From CAZDYP01 sp964509505 (lineage in GTDB: Bacteria; Chloroflexota; Anaerolineae; JACRMK01), in assembly GCA_964509505.1 (NCBI GenBank), contig CAZDYP010000130.1, forward strand, positions 1-16,150: DNA of 16,150 nucleotides. Reading direction: 5' to 3'. The notes under the pieces were generated by a model, which ran no database searches, was not told the DNA's origin, and saw nothing but the letters and a program-made list of their open reading frames with translations. The position numbers were made by a program, and so were the translations under genes. Below, one piece after another: positions 9,549-16,150 of the stretch; position 1 is the first letter of the stretch; every line of letters starts with the position of its first letter.

Positions 9549-12500
9549 TTCAACGAACTTTTCACCAGCGTCCGCAATTCTTGAAGGAGCTCTTCACTGG
9601 TATAAGCGCCCTTCTGGATCAACTTCTCGACATAGCCATTGAGCTTCAACCGATCTTCCATCGTCAAATCTTTGGCGGTGACGATGATGACGGGGATGGT
9701 GCGTTGCGCGTCGCGTCGTCGTAATTCATGCACGAACTCGAAGCCGTCCATTTCGGGCATCATCAAATCGAGCAAAATTAAACTGGGCTTTTGCGCGTCG
9801 AAATGCTGAAGCCCCACACGCCCATTCTCGGCTTCGACGACCGCGCAGCCTTCTTTTTCAAGCATGCGCCGTATCATCTCACGCGTTGGCGCATCATCTT
9901 CGACAATCAACACGGGCTCGACCTGACCATTCAGCGGGGCGCGCCGATATTTGTTGAGCACGGTAATTAGGCGTTCACGATCCACAGGCTTGCTCAGATA
10001 GTCGGATGCGCCAAGCGTGTAGCCCATGTTTTTCTGGTCAACAATCGTGAGCATGATGACGGGAATCTCGGCTAACTCGCGCTCCGCCTTTAACACCGAC
10101 AGCACGCTCCAGCCATCCATGCCGGGCATCATCACGTCCAAGGTAATGGCGTTCGGTTTGATTTCGCGCGCAAGCCGCAACCCTTCGGCGCCATTCGCCG
10201 CCGTGACCACGTGAAACCCTTCGCGTGTTAGGAAGCGCCGCAACAAATTCGTCACGTTGGGATCATCGTCAATGACCAGCACCGTGTTCATGTCGCTGGT
10301 TGCGTGGTGCGCTGGCGCGTCGCTTGTGGCGCTAGCGCGTTGCTCGTCGCCCAGGACCTTTTGGCTTGGGTCTGGGACGTGCGCGGGCAACCACGCCGTG
10401 AACAGCGAGCCTTTATTGGGCTCACTCTTAACGGCGATGTCGCCGCCCATCATCTGGCAAAAATGTTTCGTGATGGCCAGTCCTAACCCTGTGCCGCCGT
10501 ATTTGCGCGTGGTCGAAGCATCGGCTTGCGTGAAGGCTTGAAACAATTTCGCTTGTTGTTCAGGCGTCATGCCGATGCCTGTGTCCTGCACCTTCAGTGT
10601 AATCCACTCGTCCAGCTCGGGCAGGTCTGCGTTGGGGCGATCATAATCGGCGGGCAAGCTGGGGACGAACCCCCAATCGAAGGCGCTGCGACGCTCGAGC
10701 GTTAGTGTGATATTGCCATGTTCGGTGAATTTGGCGGCGTTGCTCAACAAGTTGAACAAGATTTGTCTGACCTTCACCTGGTCGGCGTGCATGGCGCCGA
10801 GTTGTGGGTCCGTGTACACGGTGAGGGTATTGGCTTTCTGCGCGATGAGCGGCTTGACGGTGCCCATCACATCGTTCACCAGTTTCGACAAGTCGAAGGT
10901 TTCGAGGTAAAGCTCCATACGTCCCGCTTCGATCTTCGACAAATCGAGGATGTCGTTGATAAGACCTAAGAGGTGACGGCCTGCGGCGTGAATTTTGGCG
11001 AGGTCGGCGGCGAAGCCTGTTTCGCCAATGTCGAGCGCTTCTTCTTGCAACATCTCGCTGTAACCGATGACGGCATTGAGTGGCGTGCGGAGTTCGTGGC
11101 TCATGTTGGCGAGGAACTGGCTCTTGGCGCGGTTGGCGGCTTCGGCGGCTTCCTTCGCTTTTTGCAATTCCACTTCGGCGCGCTTGCGGTCGCTGATGTC
11201 GCGGCTGGTGACGATGATACCCGTCGGCTTGCCATCTTTGTCGCGCAACAGCGCAGCGCTGCCCAGTGCCTCTACCGTTTGCTTATTTTTAGTATAACGC
11301 TTCGTCTCGGCGGAAATGGTTTGAACCTCGCCGCTATACAGACGCCGAATCGCCTCCTGCGCGGCAGGGAGCTCGTCGGGCGGCACGAAGTCGAGCCGTT
11401 TGCCTATGAGCTCATCGAGCGTCCAACCAAAGGTCTGTGTAAAGGCGGGGTTGACGTACGTTACTGCTCCTCCCGTATCATAGACTACAATGGCGTCAGG
11501 CGATGAGTCGAGCAAGCGGCGGTTGCGTTCTTCGCTCACGCGCAAGGCTTGTTCGATGTGTTTGCGTTCGGTGATGTCATAGAAGCCGCCGACGACGGCT
11601 TCTTGCCCCGCATAGCGCATCGTGCGCGCCGAAAGGATCGTCCAGATGGGCGTGCCATTGGCGCGCTTGCCGCTTAATTCGTAGTCGCGTACGTAGCCAT
11701 TCGCTTGCAGCTCGCGAAAGATACGGACGCGGTCCGCATCGTCTTGATAGAACTCCGTAATATCACTGCCAATCAGTCCTTCTAAGGGCAAACCAAAAAA
11801 TGGCTCCGCAGGTTCGTTGGCGTATAAAACTATGCCCGTACGCAGAGCGCTAATAATCAATGGAATGGGCAGGGCCTCGGCGATGGTGCGAAAACGCTCT
11901 TCGCTCTCGCGAATGGCTTGCTCGGCGTGTTTGCGCGTTGTGATGTCAGTGATGCTGGCGCGCACCAAGTTGCGGCTGCTGACGGGCAGCCACACCAACC
12001 GCACTTCACAGGGCACGCTCTTGCCTTTGACGTTGCGGAAGGTCCACTCGAATACAGGCAAGCCCCCCTTAAGCGCGTCGCGCAAATAGCTCTGCCACGC
12101 CGTTTCGGACGGGCGATTATCGGGTTGTGTGGGAGGGCTCATCTCGACGGGCCCGACTTTTGTCAACGACGAGCGGTCCATGCCAAAAAGCCAAGCCGCG
12201 TTTTCGTTGGGTTCGGTGAACAAGTTGGTGTCGAAGTCTACCACGACAATGGCTTCGGGCGCATTCTCGATGAGGGTGCGCAGCCGAATCTCGCTTTCGC
12301 GCACGGCGAGCTCGTTTCGTCTGCGTTGCGTGATGTCTTCCAGCACAACCATAATGCTAGTGACGTTGCCTTGTGTGTCGCGCAAGGGCGCTGTGAACGC
12401 GCTCACGTCCACGAGGGTGCCGTCTTTGCGCTGACGGCGCAGCTCCGCGCCGGATAGGGCGCTGCCTTTGAGCGTCACATCACGCAGGATGGCGAACTCT

Positions 12501-13933
12501 TCTTCTTGTCCTGGCGGCACGATGGGCAAATAGCGCCCCAGTACTTCGTCTTCGCTCCAGCCAAAAATGCGCTCGGCGGCGGGATTCCACATCTGCACGT
12601 AACCAGCGGGGTCAATCACGAAAGTCGCCAAGGGTGAGGCGCGCACCAACGCCTCTAGCACTTGCGCGCTTTCGCGTTGTTTGAGTTCGGCGGCATGGGC
12701 GCGCTCGCTTTCGGTGCGCGCTTGCAGCCATTCATCGTGCAAGCGTCTAGCAACGTTGTTGAACGACGTGACGACTTGCCCTAACTCATCGTGCGCTTCG
12801 ATGGCGAGCGTGCTGCTGATGTCGCCACTGACCAAGCGTTGCGCCGTTTTCGTCAAGCTGGAAACGGTGCCCATCACACCCAAATAGAATGCGACCCACA
12901 AGTAAGCCACCGCAATTAAGATAATGGTCGTCGCGCCTGAGATCAGCCACTTTTGCCGATTGAAATTGTCAATGCGAGTTTGCAGCAACCCGTCGAGTTC
13001 GAACAAGGTGCGGTCCCATAACTCGAAGCTCGTATGGAGCGCACCTTGACTGAGCGCGCGAAAAGCCGTTGGCTGCAGATTGACCGCGCCCGGTGTGATT
13101 AGGTCGCGCGCAAGAGTGTTTAACGTCGCGTCGTTGATGTCAATCGTTTGTACTAAGGCTTGGGTGAGCTGCCCGCTCAACTTGGCGTTGGTGGTGGTGC
13201 GAAATGAGATTTCCAAGTTGCGTTTGACATTGGCCAGCGTCGCCTGCGTTTCGCTCTGAAGGATGGTGAGCTCTGCTTTATCGGCTTCGGTGAGCTTGCC
13301 GTTGCGGATGATTTGCTCGGTGAGGAAAACGATGTCGGCTAATAGGCTTTGGTGCTTGGGCAACTCAAGCACCACTGCATTCATCAAATAATAGCTGTCC
13401 AGTTCGGGATCGAGGATGAGGTTGGAGTTATCGCCGATCACGCGCATCAATTCGAGCGTGTCCTTGAGCAGTTGGATGTGTTGCAAATGGTTGCGTTCCG
13501 TCTCGCGCTTGTCGAGGCTATCGTTCAGATCTTGCCACGTTTTGACTAGGGCGCTGAAGCGCGCGGTTGTCTGCAGGCTGGCGCCGAGCTGGTCGTCGAG
13601 CGTAGAGAGCAGGCGCAGATCCTCGGCGACTTGTAAGCGTACGCGCGCTAAGTCGGATGCCGCTTCGTCGCGCCCGTGCAAATACTCGTAAGCCAACGTC
13701 TTCTGTTGCAGCGTGTGTTCCAATAATTGGCGGAGAGGGCGTAAGTATTGCGTGCCTGCTAACTCGGCTTGCGTGAAGACGATCTGCGTATCCAGCACGC
13801 TGAAGAATTGCCACATGGCGAGCGCGAGCGGCGCGATGAACAGGAGGCTGATCAGCACGAACTTCTGCGGGTACTTCAGCCGATTCATCAGAGCGATAGC
13901 AGGTCTGAAAAAATTTTTCCTGAGCAATGGCAT
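9530..13933 (-). CDS. Giant hybrid histidine kinase: sensor-HAMP-4xPAS-HisKA-HATPase-2xREC
   Basis: A 1467-residue membrane kinase. Helix one (about 24-45) and helix two (about 329-355) enclose a mostly helical, presumably extracytoplasmic sensor of about 280 residues. HAMP follows (about 355-407), then a coil and four PAS domains (about 421-534, 545-667, 678-790, 802-917), three of them starting with SE-R and ending with DIT-R type motifs. The kinase core has H946 (NMSHELRTP), N box NLLSNAAKFT (1061-1070), G1 DTGIGM (1117-1122) and G2 GGTGLGLAI (1146-1154). Two receivers close the protein: the first with D1222-D1224, acceptor D1266, T1296 and K1315; the second with E1345-D1347, acceptor D1389, T1419 and K1437. 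In the second, the proline after the lysine is replaced (EKLIQKGA). No HPt domain is visible, so a separate transfer protein or the neighbouring single receiver would be needed for a relay. No Shine-Dalgarno is clear; M16 (13888) is an alternative start. Confidence 0.95.
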   Translation of the reverse strand: MPLLRKNFFRPAIALMNRLKYPQKFVLISLLFIAPLALAMWQFFSVLDTQIVFTQAELAGTQYLRPLRQLLEHTLQQKTLAYEYLHGRDEAASDLARVRLQVAEDLRLLSTLDDQLGASLQTTARFSALVKTWQDLNDSLDKRETERNHLQHIQLLKDTLELMRVIGDNSNLILDPELDSYYLMNAVVLELPKHQSLLADIVFLTEQIIRNGKLTEADKAELTILQSETQATLANVKRNLEISFRTTTNAKLSGQLTQALVQTIDINDATLNTLARDLITPGAVNLQPTAFRALSQGALHTSFELWDRTLFELDGLLQTRIDNFNRQKWLISGATTIILIAVAYLWVAFYLGVMGTVSSLTKTAQRLVSGDISSTLAIEAHDELGQVVTSFNNVARRLHDEWLQARTESERAHAAELKQRESAQVLEALVRASPLATFVIDPAGYVQMWNPAAERIFGWSEDEVLGRYLPIVPPGQEEEFAILRDVTLKGSALSGAELRRQRKDGTLVDVSAFTAPLRDTQGNVTSIMVVLEDITQRRRNELAVRESEIRLRTLIENAPEAIVVVDFDTNLFTEPNENAAWLFGMDRSSLTKVGPVEMSPPTQPDNRPSETAWQSYLRDALKGGLPVFEWTFRNVKGKSVPCEVRLVWLPVSSRNLVRASITDITTRKHAEQAIRESEERFRTIAEALPIPLIISALRTGIVLYANEPAEPFFGLPLEGLIGSDITEFYQDDADRVRIFRELQANGYVRDYELSGKRANGTPIWTILSARTMRYAGQEAVVGGFYDITERKHIEQALRVSEERNRRLLDSSPDAIVVYDTGGAVTYVNPAFTQTFGWTLDELIGKRLDFVPPDELPAAQEAIRRLYSGEVQTISAETKRYTKNKQTVEALGSAALLRDKDGKPTGIIVTSRDISDRKRAEVELQKAKEAAEAANRAKSQFLANMSHELRTPLNAVIGYSEMLQEEALDIGETGFAADLAKIHAAGRHLLGLINDILDLSKIEAGRMELYLETFDLSKLVNDVMGTVKPLIAQKANTLTVYTDPQLGAMHADQVKVRQILFNLLSNAAKFTEHGNITLTLERRSAFDWGFVPSLPADYDRPNADLPELDEWITLKVQDTGIGMTPEQQAKLFQAFTQADASTTRKYGGTGLGLAITKHFCQMMGGDIAVKSEPNKGSLFTAWLPAHVPDPSQKVLGDEQRASATSDAPAHHATSDMNTVLVIDDDPNVTNLLRRFLTREGFHVVTAANGAEGLRLAREIKPNAITLDVMMPGMDGWSVLSVLKAERELAEIPVIMLTIVDQKNMGYTLGASDYLSKPVDRERLITVLNKYRRAPLNGQVEPVLIVEDDAPTREMIRRMLEKEGCAVVEAENGRVGLQHFDAQKPSLILLDLMMPEMDGFEFVHELRRRDAQRTIPVIIVTAKDLTMEDRLKLNGYVEKLIQKGAYTSEELLQELRTLVKSSLKLVASR

Positions 13934-14205
13934 GGTAGTTGCTAGTCTCGCGTCTCTAATTGCTAGCGCCTAGTCGCTGGTTTTTGAGCATGAATGAGGT
14001 TCAAAGCATACGGTTCGCTGTGGATGATTAAGCGGCGCTCGACATCAAGGACTTAACGAGTGTGTCACAAGCCGCGTGGCTTGGAGCGATTTTACTCGTT
14101 TCGTCTTGCAAAGTCCAACCTCAGAAAAATCCCAATGCCCCACTCTCAATCATCCAAGTCCCAACTGCCGAGTAACTAACGCTTGCGTATAACGAACCTT
14201 GCGAA
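13934..14205. other. Non-coding region upstream of the giant kinase
   Basis: I see no coding potential in these 272 bases; with gap 2 and the sppA tail the gene-free stretch is about 406 bases. It should hold the promoter and leader of the kinase locus, but I found no convincing -35/-10 pair; TATGCT at 14005-14010 on the minus strand is weak. It contains a CTAG-rich patch (13962-13977), a nested hairpin (14055-14100) and half of an inverted repeat ending at gap 2. Confidence 0.6.
14055..14100. repeat. Nested hairpin in the kinase leader region
   Basis: The outer arms are AACGAGT (14055-14061) and ACTCGTT (14094-14100). Inside them is a perfect 6-base stem CAAGCC (14068-14073) and GGCTTG (14078-14083) with a GCGT or ACGC loop. 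If the kinase promoter lies further upstream, this would be in its 5' leader. There is no T tail that would make it a standard terminator. Confidence 0.6.
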
Positions 14206-14305
14206 NNNNNNNNNNNNNNNNNNNNNNNNNNNNNNNNNNNNNNNNNNNNNNNNNNNNNNNNNNNNNNNNNNNNNNNNNNNNNNNNNNNNNNNNNNNNNNN
14301 NNNNN
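14206..14305. other. Scaffold gap of 100 N
   Basis: Exactly 100 N, a gap of unknown size between the end of sppA and the upstream region of the kinase locus. The bases just before it (ccttgcgaa, 14197-14205) and just after it (ttcgcaagg, 14316-14324) are reverse complements, so the assembly probably broke in a hairpin or repeat. Confidence 0.98.
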
Positions 14306-14335
14306 GTTTTAAACCTTCGCAAGGGTTATGGGATT
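14306..14335 (-). terminator. Weak hairpin after sppA, possible terminator
   Basis: On the minus strand, AACCCTT and AAGGTTT form a 7-base stem with one mismatch and loop GCG. It starts about 10 bases after the sppA stop and is followed by TAAAAC and the gap. The T tail is poor, so termination is uncertain. It may instead be half of a larger inverted repeat hidden by the gap. Confidence 0.4.
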
Positions 14336-14339
14336 CACA

Positions 14340-15314
14340 TCAGGGCTTCCAGCGATACTCCAACGTCGGCGCGAGCAGCTCCCGCCAATCGCGCGGCGAC
14401 CAAGCGCGCGCAGCGAAAAAATGGATCCACGTTTCGTCGTTCAGGAGTGACGCCAAGCTCGTCGCACGGCGATAGCGAATGACGCGCGGTTCGCCGCTGA
14501 TGCCGCCTAACATTGCGGCTTGCACTAATGCATCTTCTTCGTAACCTACCGCGTCAATCAATTTCAGTTCCAGCGCTTGTTTGCCCGTGAAGATGCGTCC
14601 ATCGGCAAGCGCGCGCACTTGCGTTTCGGGGAGGTTGCGTCCTTGTGCGACGATGGCGACGAAATTGCCGTAAGTTTCATCAATGATCTTTTGCAGCAAT
14701 ACTTTTTCATCGTTGCTCAAGGGGCGCCACGGTCCGCCGATGTCTTTGACAGCGCCCGATTTGATCACTTGAAACTGCACGCCAATTTTTTCAAAGAGCT
14801 CACTGGCTTCGGGGAATTCCGCGATGACGCCAATCGAACCCGTCAGCGTGTTGGGGTTGGCGATGATGTGTTGCGCAGCCATGCTGATGTAGTAGCCGCC
14901 CGACGCCGCGGTGTCGCCCATCAATACGACGATGGGTTTGTTGACTTTCTTGAGCGCGTGGTAAATCTCATCCGAGGCGACAACCCCGCCGCCTGGCGAA
15001 TCCACACGCAGCAAAAGCACTTTGACCTCAGGATTGCTGGCGGCTTGTCGAACCAGCGGCACGATGACGCCCGACGCCGCTAACACGCTGGTATCGAAAG
15101 GGGCGGGTTGCCCGCTGACGATGGGACCACTAACATCAATGATGGCGATAGCAGGCCCACTGCGGGGACCCGAGATATGTGTGATGCCACTGCTGGTTGT
15201 GGCGGTGGTGGCCGATGCGCCCGCGCACAGAAACGCAAAGGCGCCTAGCAACAAACAACCAAAAACGGATACGCCGCAACCGCTGCCCAAGCCCATCAAA
15301 AAATGGCGGTTCAT
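14340..15314 (-). CDS. sppA: Signal peptide peptidase SppA-like serine protease (family S49)
   Basis: A 324-residue S49 protease that would cut left-over signal peptides within the membrane. One N-terminal hydrophobic helix (about 12-35) anchors it, with the catalytic part outside. The family marks are DSPGGG (105-110), the nucleophile S138 in TAASGGYYIS, TGSIGV (158-163) and the general-base lysine K190 in IKSGAVKDIGGP, as in the short Bacillus-type SppA with its Ser-Lys dyad. The later part (QGR, ADGRIFTGKQALELKLID) also fits. The length matches the short form rather than the duplicated E. coli form. I chose the ATG at 15314 because AAAGGAG sits 6 bases upstream; an in-frame ATG at 15344 would overlap the upstream gene and has no better site. 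The C-terminal 45 residues after VIRYRRA are not conserved in my memory of the family. It is probably co-transcribed with the AMMECR1 gene. Confidence 0.93.
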   Translation of the reverse strand: MNRHFLMGLGSGCGVSVFGCLLLGAFAFLCAGASATTATTSSGITHISGPRSGPAIAIIDVSGPIVSGQPAPFDTSVLAASGVIVPLVRQAASNPEVKVLLLRVDSPGGGVVASDEIYHALKKVNKPIVVLMGDTAASGGYYISMAAQHIIANPNTLTGSIGVIAEFPEASELFEKIGVQFQVIKSGAVKDIGGPWRPLSNDEKVLLQKIIDETYGNFVAIVAQGRNLPETQVRALADGRIFTGKQALELKLIDAVGYEEDALVQAAMLGGISGEPRVIRYRRATSLASLLNDETWIHFFAARAWSPRDWRELLAPTLEYRWKP

Positions 15315-15320
15315 GGTGAG

Positions 15321-15327
15321 CTCCTTT
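15321..15327 (-). promoter_or_regulatory. Shine-Dalgarno of sppA overlapping the upstream stop codon
   Basis: AAAGGAG on the minus strand lies 6 bases before the sppA ATG and shares bases with the TAA stop (15326-15328) of the AMMECR1 gene. Ribosomes ending the first gene are placed to restart on the second, which indicates translational coupling. It decides the sppA start. Confidence 0.8.
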
Positions 15328-15910
15328 ATTTTTCTTCCTCCCACACCTCACACTCAAACCCGTACAACTCGGCGCCTTTCGCTTGCCAAGCGTGGTCGGG
15401 CAAACCTGCCTTGTGACAGGTGTTACGCAAAAATTCACGCGCGTCCCAACCATGTTCGACTGCCACTTGCGGCAGCAACAACCCCAAGCGATTGCCTTGG
15501 GCGATGAGCAAACCGTGTTTGCCAATGACGATCTCTGCGAGACGGAGAGGATGCAGCGGGGTAAGCGCGCTGATTTCGATGTGCAGGTGTGGCGCTTCAC
15601 CTAACGTCACAGGCGAGAAGCGTGGGTCGTCGGTGGCGGAGGCAATGGTCATACGCAAAACCGAATCAGCCAGCGGTTGGCGCGCGAGGACTTCGCCCCG
15701 ACAGCCGCGCAGCTCGCCGTTGTAGCGGCGGCGCAACGTGACGAAACAACCGCGCGGTTGCAGCAACGCAGGCGACTGTGTTTGATAAGTCAGCTCCCGA
15801 CCTTGACTCAAGTAATAGGTCAGCGCTTCGCGCGCCAAGCGTAACAGCCACTGCTTGTCTTCGACTGACAGCGGCAGCGGGGGCGGAGCGTGTGGGTCAT
15901 GCCATTGCAT
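15326..15910 (-). CDS. AMMECR1-domain protein (AmmeMemoRadiSam protein A family)
   Basis: A 194-residue protein matching the AMMECR1 fold over nearly its whole length: RGCFVTL (53-59), ELRGCRG (66-72), PLADSV (79-84), DPRFSPVT (95-102), LHIEISALTP (109-118), IGKHGLLI (129-136), GLLLPQVAVEHGW (143-155), FLRNTCHKAGL (160-170) and a C-terminal LYGFECEVWEE. The signature usually reads LRGCIG; here the isoleucine is arginine. In many bacteria and archaea this domain occurs with a Memo protein and a radical SAM enzyme, and the molecular role is unsettled. Neither partner is visible here, though the region to the right is cut off. It is followed by sppA with a coupled ribosome site. No Shine-Dalgarno is clear at its own start; an in-frame TGA two codons upstream supports the chosen ATG. 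Confidence 0.92.
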   Translation of the reverse strand: MQWHDPHAPPPLPLSVEDKQWLLRLAREALTYYLSQGRELTYQTQSPALLQPRGCFVTLRRRYNGELRGCRGEVLARQPLADSVLRMTIASATDDPRFSPVTLGEAPHLHIEISALTPLHPLRLAEIVIGKHGLLIAQGNRLGLLLPQVAVEHGWDAREFLRNTCHKAGLPDHAWQAKGAELYGFECEVWEEEK

Positions 15911-16047
15911 ACATCAGACTACTCATGGCGAATTTCAAGTTGAATATACCACTGTTCTTGATACACGCTGAAATCGCAGGGTGGTAGGGCTGTTTGTCAT
16001 GCGGCACGTCAGCGCCTTAGAGAGTGTTTTAAAAGCGGCAGGGCTGG
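15911..16047. other. Upstream region of the AMMECR1-sppA unit
   Basis: There is no coding potential that I would support. Its left end holds the extended -10 candidate; the rest shows no feature until the hairpin cluster begins at 16048. Confidence 0.5.
15943..15951 (-). promoter_or_regulatory. Extended -10 promoter candidate for the AMMECR1-sppA unit
   Basis: On the minus strand TGGTATATT gives an extended -10 (TG, one base, TATATT). Transcription would start near 15936, about 26 bases before the start codon. The best -35 is weak (TTCAGC at 15967-15972, 18 bases upstream). The ten bases CAGTGGTATA are shared with the promoter candidate before the response regulator. Confidence 0.5.
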
Positions 16048-16150
16048 GCGATTAGAAATCGCTGCAACCCATAGCCCCATCAGCCTACGCTGATGTTTCG
16101 TAGTCCGCGTAGGCGGACTTTGCTCTGGGTAGCCGCGAATGTCATTCGCA
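16048..16150. repeat. Structured intergenic repeat with four consecutive hairpins, cut by the window edge
   Basis: Four short hairpins follow each other: GCGATT-AGA-AATCGC (16048-16062), CATCAGC-CTAC-GCTGATG (16078-16095), AGTCCGC-GTAG-GCGGACT (16102-16119) and GCGAAT-GTC-ATTCGC (16135-16149). The loops of the two inner hairpins (CTAC and GTAG) are complementary. ACCCA (16067-16071) can pair with TGGGT (16126-16130) to enclose them. I recall similar hairpin clusters as dispersed repeats in intergenic DNA of Chloroflexota and cyanobacteria, but copy number cannot be judged from one window. Confidence 0.7.

Noticed and set aside
13880..13930. The A/T run near the start of the giant kinase as another slippage site
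   Set aside because: The mixed run AAAAAATTTTT is short per base and the frame is intact across it.
15315..15344. Upstream ATG of sppA at 15344, adding ten residues
   Set aside because: It would overlap the AMMECR1 gene by 19 bases, while the ATG at 15314 has AAAGGAG at ideal spacing.

Overview
The window is a scaffold piece of a bacterial genome, most likely a member of the Chloroflexota (Anaerolineae-like). The clues are long Thr-Pro/Asn-Thr-Pro linkers in a secreted giant protein, very large PAS-rich hybrid kinases, and moderately high GC. The taxonomy is inferred from style, not from a marker gene. Two runs of exactly 100 N (6857-6956 and 14206-14305) are scaffold gaps of unknown true size. 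Every gene I can support lies on the minus strand, so transcription runs from right to left.

Right part (14306-16150): the right edge carries a cluster of small hairpins that looks like a dispersed structured repeat. Next comes a tight two-gene unit: an AMMECR1-domain protein (15326-15910), then an S49-family signal peptide peptidase (SppA-like, 14340-15314) whose Shine-Dalgarno overlaps the stop codon of the first gene. A weak hairpin and gap 2 follow.

Middle part (6957-14205): a three-gene signalling locus. It holds a 1467-residue membrane hybrid histidine kinase (sensor region, HAMP, four PAS, HisKA, HATPase, two receiver domains), a 675-residue membrane GAF histidine kinase, and a single-domain CheY/DivK-like response regulator with its own promoter-like sequence. 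A good intrinsic terminator closes the locus. The two kinase cores are clearly paralogous, and the genes are laid out as a possible phosphorelay. A 406-base non-coding stretch (gap included) with a nested hairpin precedes the first kinase.

Left part (1-6856): one giant secreted RHS/YD-repeat protein, running off the left edge with about 2285 residues visible. It has a signal peptide, a Thr/Pro linker, a ZU5-like domain, an SpvB-like start of the RHS shell, YD repeats, three inserted LamG-like beta-sandwich domains, a second Thr/Pro linker, and the terminal DHLGS-type RHS motif. The C-terminal region after the RHS core lies outside the window. The signal peptide and the rest of the protein are in different frames, separated by a ten-base G/C homopolymer. 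This is either a sequencing error or an on/off slippage switch.
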